Under the pieces are notes generated by a model that was not told the origin of the DNA, did no database searches, and saw only the letters and a list, made by a program, of their open reading frames with translations. From Marsupella aquatica (Eukaryota; Marchantiophyta): 64,000 nucleotides of DNA. Position numbers and translations under genes: made by a program. Position 1 is the stretch's first letter. Each line of letters starts with the position of its first letter. Positions 34,744-46,293 of the stretch are shown in pieces. The DNA is taken from positions 16,430,001 through 16,494,000 of the forward strand of contig OZ316892.1 in NCBI GenBank assembly GCA_973895155.1, read 5' to 3'.

Positions 34744-36963
34744 TCATACTTTTTTGTGCTCTTGCTTCTTTTCCTTTCTTTTCAAATCTGAAGGCGGCGT
34801 CCTTAGTTCTAGTTTGCGGGCTCTCTCCTTCTTGAGTTGACTCTTTGATATGTATGCTTCGTAGTCAGACATTTCTATGTCTGATCCGCCCGGAAAAGAG
34901 ATAGCCTCATCCTCTCCATCCTCCCTGTATGCATCTTCTGGTTCTTCATCCGCGAAGGCCGCATTTAATCTGGAGTGTCCAGGAGAAAAACCGGGTGTTT
35001 GATGACGAGGTATTGCGCTCCGTTGTTGGTCAACCTCCGGTGTCCGATTCCGCCCTCCCTTAGAGCCCAGTGACGGCCAGCTATCCGTGTTGAGAAGACC
35101 CATCGCCGTGCCCTTGTCCGCTTGTGAGTCCGGTATCGTAGGTAGCCCAGTCTTGGCCGGATTTGATCTGACCTGCATCACCTCAGGTCGTATTAGTGGA
35201 AGCGATTTGGCGGATGAGACAGACCGCAGAGCTGGCTCAGAGTCCTTTAAGGCCGCCACCAAAGGTGAGGAAGGGTGCGTTGAATAAGCACTAATATTAG
35301 CCCCTTGCTGGTCGGCCGTCAGTCCGAGCTGCTCCAAAGGCGCAGCCAAAGCATGGTTGTCTGCGCGAACGCCGTGCCCATGCATTGGGTAAGAATATCT
35401 ACCCGAGGAGAGTCCCGTTGAGTGAGTCGTTGCATGCCTGGTGTACGCCGGTAAAGTAGGCTCCTCACGATCAGTGCCCACAACAGTAGCATACCTCCCA
35501 TCGAGATCTGAAACGAGGTTCGCACCTTGCACCACATTCCCATTAGCACTAGTATTGGCAGCAGTTGCACCTGCGCTGACGTCCTGTGTTTTAGGCTCCG
35601 TATCCTTCTTTGGTTTCTCCTCACCTGCTTTGCATTCTCGTGCAAGATGGCCTTTCAGGTTGCATCTAAAGGAATGGTAAGGGATGTTTTTGAAGACTAC
35701 TGGTTGCCATATTGTGATTCCCTCCTGAATGTCAATAGCAACGCACTGCGACACCTCCCTACTTGTGTCCCATAGAATGCATGCCCAATCATGCGGGTAC
35801 GAACTCCTTTTGTCTCCTTGAAGATAGTAAAGGACTCTGCCAAATGATTCCGCGATCAGCTTCCTGCAGCCTTCCAGCACTAATGCTCTGAAGGGTATCT
35901 CAATCCATACTGGAAGTTTTGTGTAAGTCTCACTTCTAAAATCAAATGAAGGATCCCACAGAAAGGTAAATACGAATTTTCGGTCCATGAAGAATGGTGC
36001 TAGTCGGAGTGCGGCCTCTCTGTGCTCCGGATGTGCGAATGTGATCATATAAAAGTTTTTCCCAACAAACTTGATCTGCTCTACTGGCCAGTCCATATCA
36101 CGGATGAAAATTCCCTCTACCCATTCATGAAATACTGGGAGAAGTGGTGTGCGATCCGTGAAAAAGCACATCATAGTGCAGTCGTATAGCTGTTGTACCG
36201 ACAGTGCTGCCTCTGCCACCGACCATTTGATCCTGGTATGCAGTGTGTTGGGCCAGTCTTCCGTAGAGTTGAGAGCAATGGTCCTCAATATTTCCAGACA
36301 AGTGTTAGATATCTCTTCTTGTTCTTCCTCTAGAACCGGGGAACGATCACGGTCAGAGAATGGTAAATTTCCTTCCGACATCCTGTTGTCTGCATTCTGA
36401 TAATCCATTTCATCATGATGATGGTGGTGAGAGTTGCTTGTATACTCCGTCCTGAGGGCAGGTATCCCACCTCTACAAAGCTCCCCAACCTGACCCATGT
36501 TATTACTAGTCCTGCGAGGAGAGTAGAGTGGCACCATCGGACGCTCAGTCCATTGCCGCTCTTGCAATGCAGCCCTGTCCTGGAGTTCTTCTTTGTTACT
36601 ACGTTCCATTGGTGCCATTTCCACCTGATCTGTCCATGAAGGTCCAAGCCGCGTGTTGGACCTAGCATTACTTCTTCCCGGATCCTCATAAACCTTGCTT
36701 CTACGCGAATCGGGGTTTTTGAAAAGATCAAAGGGAGCCGTCAAGGGTCCCCTTCACGCATCCTACATAGAAAATCTGCTGGGTTTGGGATCATTCATTC
36801 TGTATCTGCTTGATTCTCCGCAAGTGCTATATTCTTCTCTTCTATGTGCTGCCTCACCGTAGCTGCGACCCCATCCTCTTCCTCCTGTAGTGCCAAAGAT
36901 CCGGCCACCGCTGCGTCCAGTGTTTGCTGTAGAAAATCTACCAACCGGGTGCGTAGAGCTCAT
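34744..36963 (-). pseudogene. LINE ORF1 with zinc knuckle
   Basis: A long open frame of 666 codons runs from 36744 to 34744. A further N-terminal stretch (GGRIFGTTGGRGWGRS) at 36763-36963 is separated by a stop. The core shares CFFTDRTPLLPVFHEW, KFVGKNFYMITF, LWDPSFDFRSETYTKLPVWI and LVLEGCRKLIAESFG with the other LINE. SFRCNLKGHLAREC is a knuckle-like motif in which the first Cys appears replaced. The C-terminal third is low-complexity and ends in a basic tail (KRKEKKQEHKK). Apart from the N-terminal stop this frame is intact. Confidence 0.75.
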
Positions 36964-37507
36964 CGTGCGTATACCTAAAGGTCCTTTAGTTCCGCTGAAG
37001 TATCCAAATACCTCTGTGACACTACGGTGGTAGTGCCAAAGGTCGTAGCACTCAGTCTGCGAAAGAAACCCGGTGTTAGTTTCCTCACTTCTCCAAGTCT
37101 ACAAACATTCATAATCTCCCCCGACGAGAGCCAGCCACCGGATGTCAAAGTCTCCGAGCTACACCTATTTTTGGTTGCAAGTTCGTGTTCAGCCTGTCAC
37201 AAGGTTTTCCGAGTGTCCTATCGACCAGCGTTGCGATCCCTGGTTCACAGTTGTAACCGGATCAATCCTGTCTAGAAGAGGTTCGTAAGACTCCAATGAT
37301 GTCGCCCTTCCTGATGTACTCCTTAGAGAATCGATGCCTTCCTTGAATCTGATTCAGCCATAGATCGTAACCACGAAGCCTCAAGCTCGCTCCGCTCTTG
37401 TAGCTCTCTCAGCTCTCAGTCAGTCCTCCAAGAGTTCCAATGTCAAAAGTGTGAAATTTTAAATCAGAATTCTGGAAAATATGACTTTATTTGATACTCT
37501 ACATTGA

Positions 37508-37681
37508 TAGCGCTATTATTGCGGAAAACAAAAATACAAAAGATTCTACAACAATCAATAATAGCGCCTGGTGCTATTATAGAAACTCAGCGGATTGCTT
37601 GTATTTTAGGGTCGAATCACCAGAAAATATGTATACTTTTTGGTCTAGAAGGAGTGATGTTTATGATAGCGTTGGGCGCTA
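37508..37681 (+). repeat. Palindromic sites in the ParB-methylase upstream spacer
   Basis: A shortened TAGCGCTA at 37508-37515, TAGCGCCTGGTGCTA at 37562-37576 (one mismatch) and TAGCGTTGGGCGCTA at 37667-37681 (two mismatches). They lie 440-615 bases upstream of the ParB-methylase ATG, just right of the LINE. Confidence 0.75.
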
Positions 37682-38867
37682 TTAATGTTTATCCTCCGAG
37701 TTGTATGTCCAACGGATATTTGTAACAGTAACTTTATGCCTGTGTGACCATTTTTACCTCTTGAATGAATGTTAATTACAAGATTCTTTGTTAGATTTGA
37801 GTAACCACGTCAGTACTATATGCCAACTGTCCCTTTCTCTTTGGTTCGATTGCTCGATTACCTTGTATTTTTCATCATGGAACATTCATATTTAAGTCAA
37901 CTGTCGGTCTTTTTTGGATCTTTTTCTTGTCAAAGGTCAATTTGACAGATCTAATCTTGTTGTGTGATTTGCTATCGTGTCATTCTGTTGCGGGAAAACG
38001 GTCTATATATTGGCTATTTTGGACGTGGGTCGTATCTATCCGGTTGCAGTAGAACGTTGCAGACCTTCGTGAGTGGCTGAGAACTCTCCAAATTTTAGGG
38101 CCAAAGACTCTATATCCAGATATGGACAACACTTCCCTAGGTAATTCTCAAACATCAGAGATATCTTTTGCTGGTTCTGTTTACACACGATGCGTTACTC
38201 GCTCGACTGCATCGCATTCACTTTGGAACTCTGCGCAGACTTTCCCAACGCAGAGACAAGTGATTTCATCATGGAGGACGGGTGTGAAGGGTCACTAGCG
38301 ATGGGAGATGTGATTGCCAAACATGCAATGTCATTCGTCATTGATTTCAGAGGAGAGCCCAAGGACCCTCCGCGTATACCGCTTTGTCGCCTGGTCAATA
38401 TGGAAGTTGTTCGGACTCTCCAGAAGGAAAGCGCTTCAATCGAGAAGCTTAAAGAATCATTTCATAGTTCCGGTTACAACTCCTCCATTGGGATGCGATT
38501 CTACGTGCAACCCGCTAATTCTGAAGGCATCATCCAATTTTGTACCCCCAAAATCCATGAGAGTTGGGATGCTGTCTGGACTGTCCAGAATGAGAAATTT
38601 GAAGCGGACTGTGAAGCAGATCCAGATTTCCTTGTCTTAAAAGATAAGATGTTTTGTGTGTTCGACGGGAATCATCGTCTGTATTCCTGGTCTCAGGTAA
38701 CAAAAGAGAACCCCAAAAATGTCAAGTACCACCCTCGTGTGCTATGCACTGTGTTCAAGGGAGATTGAGGTTCTCTTATTGAGATTGAAGCCGCCATGCA
38801 CATTGTCAATCAGTAAGTTTGGTCATTTTCTTTGATTTGGACAAATTTCCAATTGTGAGATTTTGGT

Positions 38868-38882
38868 TAGCGTCTGGCGCTA
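38868..38882 (+). repeat. Palindromic site in intron 1, copy 1
   Basis: TAGCGTCTGGCGCTA, one mismatch, inside the intron 38813-38903. Copy 2 has a site at the corresponding intron position. Confidence 0.8.
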
Positions 38883-40382
38883 ATGAATTATGGTTGTATA
38901 CAGATTGGGGCAAGCCGTTGTAGAACCGTCGTGGATCCTCGATGCTGACATAATTAGTCATATTCTGTCCCATGACCTTGATTATTACAAGACAATAATT
39001 GATGCCGGAAACTTCAAACGCTTTGAGGCAATTTGCGCAAAGACAAGGAAAGGCTCTTGGTATACGAAGAAGATGCCTTTGGAGGCCCTTGTATACATCT
39101 TGTGTGAGAACAAGATCAAGTCACACTCTGTGCAATTCAAACTGGACATGGCGACTGCAAACACTCAAGGGAGGCAGTGGTCAAAGGAGGAGGTCACCAA
39201 GCGTCATGCGGCAATGATGAAGGAGGCCACAAAAGAATGGAGCGTGAAGACCTCAAAGATCACTCCACTCCTTAGCCCCGAATTCAAAGATTTTTTGTCA
39301 ACATGTTCGGAAATGTACACGCTGACAGAGAAAAACAAGCGAGAACGGAAAGCAGACGCTATGGTTTGCACGATGGATCGTGCTTGTCTCTTTACTGCCG
39401 TCTCAGCTTTGGACCCAAAGTTGCATTCCACTCTTCTTGTGGCGCATTGCACGCCCAAACTTTGCAAGCAATTTTTCCATCCGCCGAGTGTGAACGACGA
39501 ACCTGTTAAACAATGGTGTCACACTTGGCACATGTGGAGTTGGATTGAAGGAATTTCAATGGGGATGTTGTAGACTGCTCTCAGACAAGTTCAATCTGTC
39601 ATGCCTCCGGAATGACTTGTCACAGGAGGTGTAGAAACTTTTGATGCTTTAGTGCAGACGATTTGCAATGATTTCAAAAGTTACGGAGATACAGTCAAGG
39701 CAAAGTTTTTTAACACAATGTGGGCGTCAAAGTATGGGGAGAAAGAAGATTTTTCTTCCCAAAACCAAAAGCGGGCAAAGAGAAACCTTTATCGGTTCTT
39801 CTTGTCCATGGAGAGCAATTCTCCTGAATATTTCTGGGCTTATCCTCCTATGTTCCAAAGGTGGTCGGTCATGGATGGGGATGATTTCAGTGAGGTTTAC
39901 TCGATGTATCCTGCAGAAGGAGCCAATCCTCCACGTGACATTTCCGTTTGGGAGCGAACAAATTGTCCCTGGTACCTCGATACTGATAAGTGGGATACAC
40001 CTTTTGATGAATTTGAGAAAGATGCCTTTTTGAAATTGTCCAAATCTTTAGTTCCTCGGAAATGGTTGTCTGAGATGAAGGAAGGATTGGTGGGAGACGT
40101 TGAAGCTTTTGCAGTGGAGCTTCAAAAAATATGTGAGACTGAAGTCTTACATGTTGACAGGAGCCGAAAACCTCGCGCAAAAGTAAAAGTTGATACAGGA
40201 TTGAATAGCCCGTCCATGAGATCCGGAAGAAAACGTAAGTTATATGACTTTTTGCAGTTCTTCTTGATATTTTCCTCTGAAATTCACTTAGTTGTTTGCA
40301 TTGATTTTGGTTAGCACCAAGAGCTACTTTTAACTATTAAATGTATACTCATAAACGAGAATTTAGAAAGTAAATGTTTGTC

Positions 40383-40397
40383 TAGCGCCGGGCGCTA
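40383..40397 (+). repeat. Palindromic site in intron 2, copy 1
   Basis: TAGCGCCGGGCGCTA, a perfect palindrome around a central G, inside the intron 40235-40439. Copy 2 has two sites in the corresponding intron. Confidence 0.85.
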
Positions 40398-41186
40398 TTA
40401 TAGTTTTCCCAGTGTTCTTACCTTTTCAATTCTCTGCAGGGGGAAGGAAATCAGAGGGAGAAGAAACTCAAGATGCAAAGACGACCATTACCCCTGATCA
40501 ATCTGAAGCAAGTACTGAGGCTGTCGATGCTACCCAAGAGCAGACTCCTCCTACAAATACCAACGTTGATCGCCTGGTTGATGCCACAAGCACCAGAAAA
40601 AAGAAGAAGAAAAATCTTGATCTCGCTTCTTCTTCTAGAGAATCGTATGCATGTACAGGCATCCAACAAGAAGTTGGTCAATTCAAGTCTAAAGTTTTTC
40701 GTCATATGTTTGTTGAGTCCAGTCTAATGGACTTTTTTGAATCTGTTTTTACAAAAGAGACTAAACCCAAGTGGGTGACGAATGTCGAGAAGTGGGGAAA
40801 AGACTTAGTGACACTTGGGCTCCGGGAGAAAGGGGTAGTTAGGGGAGGCAAGTTGAGATCTTTTGGGGTGGATGCGGGTTTTGTCTACCTACCGACAAGT
40901 CTACGACCTTCTTTGCTTCACCAAAAATTGCCAAAGTGGAATGTACCGGATCACCGAATGGTTGGCTCTTTCTTTAGGGCAATGGACCCATTTCTTGCCG
41001 ACGATGGGTTGTTAGCAGTTTTGCACACTGGGGAGTATGACCAGATCTCCCAAGTAATTTCGGCCAGCCAAGACTCCCAGAAGTTCCAGTGCCTCAGAAC
41101 ACTCAACGTTGTTATGGGTGCCCCAATGTACATGGCCAAAAGCGATTGTCAGGTAATTGTCCCTTTGAATCAAGAGAATCATTTGC

Positions 41187-41283
41187 TAGCGCTTGGCGCA
41201 ATTAATAGATCTCATTTCATATTTGATGTTCACATGTAAATGTCCTCCTGTACCCAGGGTCTTTTGGGTAGCGTCAGGCGCTA
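41187..41283 (+). repeat. Two palindromic sites in intron 3, copy 1
   Basis: TAGCGCTTGGCGCAA at 41187-41201 (two mismatches) and TAGCGTCAGGCGCTA at 41269-41283 (one mismatch). The homologous intron of copy 2 (56762-56896) is shorter and has none. Confidence 0.75.
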
Positions 41284-42380
41284 TTAATATATATGACCAA
41301 ATCTCATATTGAATACTGTTTATTTTCCACGTTTTCACCTTAAGACTTGATATCTTTAGTTGAGTTACATGAAGGTTAGGGTCGGTCCCCAAAAATTCAA
41401 AGTTCAAGCCTTTGTCTTCAACCGAGGACCCTTCAATCACAAACCTCATTGGACTGCAGACTTTGAAGAAGGATCCTATTCTAGAAGCTGCATTTGCAGG
41501 GAATGCACGACTATCGGTCGGCTTCATGCAGTCTGTCCTAGAGTTAATTTCTCATCCGTGAGATATTATTATGGACTGGACGGTTGGGTCAGGAAGTACA
41601 TTTGTGGCTCGGGATTTTTTTGGCCGTTTCATCCTTGGGATTGAGAATCGCAAGGAATTTGTTTCTATTGCTGAGAGGACATACACTGACTTGCTCCTCC
41701 CAAAAGAATCGAGTGAGGCTGGTTCGAGCAAAGACATGGAGAAAAAAGTGAAAGATAAAGTTTGATTTGTTCTGAATTTTGATTTCAAAGAAGAAGAAGA
41801 TGATGATGAAGAGGCCGGTATTGATGTCCAGAAAGAAGGAGAGAAAAAGGATGGGGGGAATTCAGAAGGAGAAACAAAAGATTCAGATTCTTTTGAGTAA
41901 TTCCCGTAAGCTCCTTTACATTACTTAACTTTCCATTTTCTTTTTATCTTGTATACTTGAATTACTGGATTCTCTCGAAGTGTACTTAGTGTTTCAACTG
42001 ACTCGCAGGTCAGAGTGGAATCTTTGCGAGAGGTTCAATCTGCGAAGGAAATTTTTGAGCAAAGTCCTAAACCCCTGAGAAACCATTTGTATTGCCTTCA
42101 TACGCAGAGTATGCCGCTCGCAAAGAAGAGAGTAGAAGAACCCTGACCTGGGAGAATGAGGGCTTACGATTGAGACGTGGTTTGGATAGAAAGTTCATCC
42201 GTCATCCATTTGTCGATGATATGGCACGAAATGAATTTATCGATGATGAAGTAGAGAGTATGGATAGATCAGAGAGTAGTGAGTCGGAATCTGGAGAATA
42301 TATTAGATTGGATTAGGTTAGTTTAAATTAGATTAGTTATATATTCATGATTTTAAAACAAATTACCTCCTCCAAAATAG

Positions 42381-42395
42381 TAGCGTCGGGCGCTA
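42381..42395 (+). repeat. Palindromic site downstream of copy 1
   Basis: TAGCGTCGGGCGCTA, one mismatch, 65 bases after the stop codon of exon 5. Confidence 0.8.
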
Positions 42396-44283
42396 CTTAT
42401 TGTACGCTTCAATTTTATATAAATACAAAGTGGGAAAGGTATTAGCTTTCGCATATGTTTCTCTGATGTCAAGTGTAGTGTAATGTTTTCCAAAATGCAA
42501 GTACATGTACTGATGTACGATGAAAATCCTTTATGACCTTCACTACCATACGTACCTGTTTCCCTAGTTGAATTCCTTCGCAACGGTAGGCATTTTGACA
42601 TCGCCTATGTTCAAGGATTTCCAGGAGCTCTTTCGCGTTTAGCGCCGCATAGACATTGATCCAAAGACCATGGAGAAAGGAAAGCAAGTCTTGTGTGAGA
42701 GAACTTTCGGCCCCACAAAGTTGGAAGGCGAAGCTTCAATTGATTCTCTGGCCTCAGAGGTCCCCATCGACGAGACTCCTTGCCTATCACCTCAACTGAG
42801 AGGAATCGACTATGGCTGGCCTCGGATGAGGGGATAAGCATTCGAGCAAAACCAGATTCATGCCCTGATTTGTCTCCTCCCCGATCTTTCAGAGAACGGT
42901 TCTCTATTCACGATCCGGATCCTTCTGATGTCTATAGGGTTGGACGGACGGTGTTTTTCAGGGGCATTCAACAATGGACCGGGCGAGTCCGATTTTCTGA
43001 CTCCAACATTCCAAATTGCAGGCTGAGGAGTTGCCTTCCAGGACCGCGTTTTTTTGCTGAGCGGGAGGATGGATTTTGCCATCCAAGGGTCAAGGCATCG
43101 ATCCATGCCCTCTTGGAAAATACAAAGGGGCACTATAAATAAAGTGAAGAGGATCACACTCTCCTCATTCGCATTTGTTTGATCTATCGTGTTGGACTCG
43201 CAACACTGTAAGGAACTCTTCCCCTCTTGTGCACATGTCTTGTTTATTATTTACCTCCATGCTTGGGTACTAACTTGATTGTTAGCCTTAGAACTATTTT
43301 ATGTTTTATGTTTATTAGTCTTGAGATCAATTTAGTGTGCTTGTAATGAATAATATGATAAATGGAGTACCTAGAGTTTATCCCCCACCTGCTGTGCCAT
43401 TTGTCAATCCTTTCTTAATTAGAATTCATTGTCTTAGCAAGCATACCATGAGAATGCATCTTCTTTATCATTTTGGGTTGAGTTAATGGAAACAGTTATG
43501 AATAGCGATGCACCATTTGTATACCCGATTGTTGTTTATGGAAATGAATGGAATGTAACTATTTTTATTTTATATTAGATGGATTTTAATAGACAATCCA
43601 TAAATGTACCGGAGTTAGATTTGAATAGGCTTCCTAATAATGTGTATGATTTTCCTTCATCTATTGACATTAGAGTGGTATGCCGTAAGAAGGTTGATTG
43701 TAGAGATGTTTTAGTTAGAAAGTATGGAGATGAAAGATACAATGTTATGCTTAGGATGCCAGAGCCTGTGATTATATCATCTATGGTAAATCTTAAGATC
43801 ATAGTCTTTGTTTTCTATAATTGACTTATCTAATTGTAGGATTCGTTGGAAATTGCAATCTATGACTTGACTTGGGAAGTAAGTTATGTGGAAAGAGGAT
43901 AGGTCAATTCGAGGCTTAGTGTGAGGAAGCCGCTCATCGTAGAGTGGGACAAAGGCTGTGAGAGATATTTTAGAGGATAATGGTGAGAGAAATTGATCGA
44001 CAAAGGGGATCGCAAGGGTAATGTGAGGTGAGAAAAGACGTATTTTGGAAAGGTTTCTTCCAAGATAGGAAAAACAAGAGCTCGGTGCTTCCCAAGAACT
44101 AAAGATTCCCCCGACATAAGTGGCGACCATACTGGGGAACTCTTGGGGCCTATTTTTGGAAGAAAAAAGGAAGTATTGCATTACTAGAAGAGGCTAACTT
44201 TCTTTACTAGACAATTGGTCTAGGGACACCTAGGTGGTGGGTGCCTATTCATTGCGAGAGAGTAAACAAGTTTATATATAGCA
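42396..44283. other. No firmly recognised gene
   Basis: Open frames occur at 42780-43142 (+, 120 codons, basic, SFRERFSIHDPDPSDVYRVG) and 43579-43824 (+, 81 codons, MDFNRQSINVPELDLNRLP). Neither matches a family I know. The stretch from 43150 to 44280 leads into the Ty3-like gag and may be its leader or LTR, but I found no repeated partner in the window. Confidence 0.35.
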
Positions 44284-46293
44284 ATGCCTAACAGTACTGA
44301 CATGGGAGACTCAAGTATGTCCCCCAACACTATGGACATGGATACCATGTCTAGAATGTTGTTAACTTTGATGCAGAGTATGAAACCAACCGATACAACA
44401 GAAAATCAAAAGAGAGAGCAAGCACATTGTGCAACAAGGTGCTTGAGGAAGGTTCTTGAGAAGAATGGGCAATTTAATGGTCGTAATGTAACTCGTTACA
44501 TGAAGACCTATTGGCAAGAGGCTACTATTGAGCAACTTTCAGAAGAGGTTGCAATTCGTCAATTTTCAACATTGGTGGAGCCAAAATTAAAAGGGATCGT
44601 TGATGCTATAGTTCTTGAGGCATCAAAAGACAAGACATGGAGGTGTTTTGAGAAATGCATGAAGGAGGAATTCCAATTGGAGGATGCTGATCGAATTACA
44701 CAAGTGACATTTTGTGATTGGGTCCATGAGAGGAACAAGAAATTGGGGCCACAAGAACTATTGTGAGAGTTCAACAAGAAGTTCAATCAACTTCCAGATT
44801 TAGAGGCACAAGTCATCCGGATGCAGAGGTATACTCTATTTCTTAGAGCTGCAGATGAGAAGCTAAGGGATGAGTTGGAGAATGCTTTGGATCTAATTGA
44901 TCTAGATCGTACTGACTCTTCTACAAATTGGGAGAACATTGAGAAGGCAGTGATGAAGGTAAGTCATCGACATAGAAGAAGAGACTTGGATCAAGAGGCT
45001 ATCAGTGGAGTTCCAAGTCAAACCAAGACATCAATCACTACAAGGATGGATAACACTACTAGTGGGGGTGAGAAGAAGGAGATCAAGTCCACAGCACAAG
45101 AAGGCAAAGGAGGAGCAGTTGAAGAGCTTGCTGATTTGATGAGGAACTTGACCATTCTTACAACCCAAGTTCTAAACCAGACGCAAGCAACCAAGACTAC
45201 AACAACAACAAATCGCACATGGAATTGCATGTGGTGTGACAGCAAGGAGCATAGAAGAAATGATTGCACTGAACTTTTTGTAGCACTTCGAAATCGACTT
45301 GTGAAGTTTGTTGGTGAGCAAGGACAAAAGAAGCTTGCATACTACAACACTGAGGAACTTATACCACTCAACAATAATCGTGGAGGGATGAGAGCCTTAG
45401 TGGAGAAAAAGTTGGCAACAGAAGGAGTAGACACAGCAGCAACTATAATCGAGCCTAATGTTTTTGCTGCAACAAGTTGTTTTTCAGAAAAGGTACTTGA
45501 TGAGACAGGAAAGAAAAAGCTTGCTGACTACATTCGTCAACAAACTGGATGGGATGCTCCTGTGTTAATAGCCCCAATTACTGCAGAAGTTGGAGCTACA
45601 TGGGAAGCAAGAGTGGAGGACAAGCGCAAAACTCCTTCAAGTGATGAGCCAAGAGGAAAGATGCCAAGAAGAGAAACTTCAGATTCACCAATGGAGGAAG
45701 AGAAGAAGAATGAGAAGTCAACCAAAAAGGGACCTGGGTGGATACTAGGCCGTGATGTGGAACAAACAATTGAACCAGAGAGAATTGCTGATAAGTTTTG
45801 GAAGCAAGAAGCCCGTGGTTTTACAAATGATGAGTTCTTTGGGAGTTTGAGGAAAGACATACAAGAAGCAATTCTTACAAGATCAAAGAAGAAACGTTTT
45901 TACAAAGAGGGTCCTCATGCTCTAGCTGGGGAGATGGAGGATTCAGACAATGAAGGAGAAACTAAGAGCGTGAGCATTTGTGCAGTACAAGTTGAAGACA
46001 ACAAAGTTGAGGTAGATTCCTATCATGCTAAATCTATAAAAGAAATGGAGTCATATTGGGCAAGAGCTTGTGATGAAGTTGAGGTGGAGCTGATTGGAGT
46101 CAAAGGTCCTATCAAGGCACTTATTGATTCAGGATCAGAGGTGAATCTAATGTCAAGGGAGCTCTACAACCAAGGAAGGTGGAAGGTGGATCGAGACATC
46201 CAATGGAAGGTGAAATCAGTGAATGCAAATCACAATTCTTTGTGGGGAGCTTGTCCTGATGTGAAGCTTAAGGTAGGAAATGTCAGAAGTTAG
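44284..46293 (+). pseudogene. Ty3-like gag-protease polyprotein, truncated
   Basis: ATG at 44284; one frame of 670 codons with a single in-frame TGA at 44764-44766, where the context (ELL*EFNKKFNQLP) suggests Trp. The N-terminal gag body includes VTFCDWVHERNKKLGPQ and LEAQVIRMQRYTLFLRA. A zinc knuckle CMWCDSKEHRRNDC (CX2CX4HX4C) lies at about 45226-45270. A retropepsin active site, ALIDSGSEVNLMS, lies near 46120-46155. The frame stops at 46293 soon after the protease, and no RT or integrase follows, so pol has been lost. In an intact element these domains form the particle and cut the polyprotein. Confidence 0.75.

Larger units (their letters stand above)
30262..37442 (-). mobile_element. Second LINE, inserted in the divergent spacer of element copy 1
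   Basis: The minus-strand element carries ORF1 (34744-36963) and ORF2 (30579-34500). The flanks show an imperfect direct repeat (TCAAAAGCGTGAATTTTA at 30244-30261 and TCAAAAGTGTGAAATTTTA at 37443-37461), taken as a diverged target duplication. Palindrome-bearing spacer DNA continues on both sides, so the LINE split an existing spacer. The 3' end (left) shares sequence with the 3' end of the LINE at 16439-22650. Confidence 0.7.
38123..42316 (+). pseudogene. ParB-like / DNA-methyltransferase-like transposon gene, copy 1
   Basis: Five exons by comparison with copy 2: 38123-38812, 38904-40234, 40440-41151, about 41380-41896, 42009-42316. Introns are GT-AG, though the exon 3/4 phase is unresolved. 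Exon 1 holds a ParB/Srx-like fold: PPRIPLCRLV, IEKLKESFHSSGYN and box II FDGNHRLYSW at 38661-38690. Exon 2 (about 440 codons) has no family I recognise. Exon 3 has GFVYLPTSLRPSLL and DGLLAVLHTGEYD, placed like motif IV and following strands of permuted (beta-class) amino-MTases. Exon 4 has DWTVGSGSTFVA then GRFILGIENRKEF at 41571-41640, a good match to the FxGSGTT...GIE motif I region, then an acidic tail. Exon 5 adds TPEKPFVLPSYAEYA. Damage: a frameshift near 38270, TGA 38766, TAG 39571, TGA 39613, TGA 41559 and a frameshift near 42075. Function is inferred from motifs only. Confidence 0.6.

Noticed and set aside
42555-42570. CCTGTTTCCC as the right end of composite element copy 1
   Set aside because: It matches the mini-element end only over the first nine bases, and no target duplication could be found.
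42640-42650. TAGCGCCGCAT half of the palindrome
   Set aside because: Only one arm matches and it lies outside the element; left out of the site count.
43777-44181. 134-codon minus-strand ORF
   Set aside because: No recognisable domain, no second copy, and it lies in a probable retroelement leader; support is too weak to call a gene.
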